Shown here in pieces: positions 63,716 through 64,000 of a stretch of 64,000 nt of DNA. Numbering within the stretch: position 1 is the first letter of the stretch; the number at the start of each line of letters is the position of its first letter. The DNA comes from Dipteris shenzhenensis (lineage: Eukaryota > Polypodiophyta > Polypodiopsida > Gleicheniales), in NCBI GenBank assembly GCA_047967505.1, contig CM106539.1, one strand, 5' to 3'. A program made the position numbers and the translations under genes. A model generated the notes under the pieces. That model saw only the letters and a list, made by a program, of their open reading frames with translations. It made no database searches and was not told the DNA's origin.

Positions 63716-64000
63716 TGCCAGATGGCTACCAATGTAGTCGGTCAGACCTCTTGCCCTCCCATCACCTGGCTGCAACGGGTGACCTAGATATTCCAAGCCG
63801 TGATGTTGGCCACTATCTCCCAAACACTACCCTCTTGCAGAGGCTATGGGTGGGTGCAGAACGGCGGTGCTGCCTCGAGAGACTCCATCCGAAAAATTTG
63901 CTCGCCATGAATTTTGCCAGATGGCTACCAATGTAGTCGGTTAGACCTCTTGCCCTCCCATCATCTGGCAGTAACGGGTGACCTAGATATTCCAAGCCGT
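63716..64000. repeat. Direct repeat of at least 85 bp, 199 bp apart, running off the edge
   Basis: The segment from TGCCAGATGGCTACCAATG to TTCCAAGCCGT occurs at 63716-63800 and 63915-64000 with a handful of differences. On the minus strand both copies are open and read LEYLGHP, then GRARGLTDYIGSHLA, which I do not recognise. Confidence 0.85.

Overview
This window is plant nuclear DNA, probably from a species with a large genome. The evidence is: a receptor-like kinase gene with 22 exons, all on GT-AG junctions; the 5' exons of a mitochondrial ABC transporter of the plant ATM type; initiator-tRNA-Met primer sites in the LTR elements; chromodomain Ty3/gypsy elements; and introns of about 4.5, 8.9 and possibly more than 12 kb filled with retrotransposons. 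The LINE style and intron size would suit a fern, lycophyte or gymnosperm, but the sequence alone does not settle the lineage.

Layout. Bases 1-12385 are a pile of non-LTR elements (LINEs A-H) of one broad family on both strands. They are joined head to tail through (CT)n or (TTTC)n tails, and the last one is split by a complete-ended but internally deleted chromovirus (7307-11182). At 12508-13239 (minus) are two exons of an ATM3/ABCB25-like gene whose remainder lies beyond the left edge or is lost. Bases 13425-21690 hold decayed repeats: a 770-bp duplicated unit, short tandem duplications and LINE- or copia-like remnants. Bases 21690-31830 hold a decayed Ty3/gypsy element interrupted by a chromovirus, then part of another element. 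Bases 31830-40560 are gene-poor, with a 53-bp minisatellite, CA tracts, a fold-back and a two-copy SINE-like repeat.

Bases 40848-61084 (plus) carry the main gene. I could assemble a 766-codon LRR receptor kinase from 22 exons with no stop and consistent splice phases. Its intron 5 carries a second LINE array (42787-44815) and a second deleted chromovirus (45833-49388, 5-bp target duplication). Its intron 16 carries a gag fragment on the opposite strand. Bases 61085-64000 hold the presumed 3' UTR, small tandem repeats, a copia fragment and a direct repeat that runs off the edge.

The most interesting signal is in the LINEs. Each 3' end has a short hairpin whose two arms change together between copies (AGGCC/GGCCT versus AGACC/GGTCT), then a TTAATA-like motif, then a CT-rich microsatellite. 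Seven times the next LINE starts, 5'-truncated, directly inside or after that tract. This fits a cycle in which (CT)n is both the tail and the preferred landing site. Two unrelated chromoviruses here have also lost the same 5' part of their coding region while keeping LTRs, primer site, polypurine tract, integrase and chromodomain.
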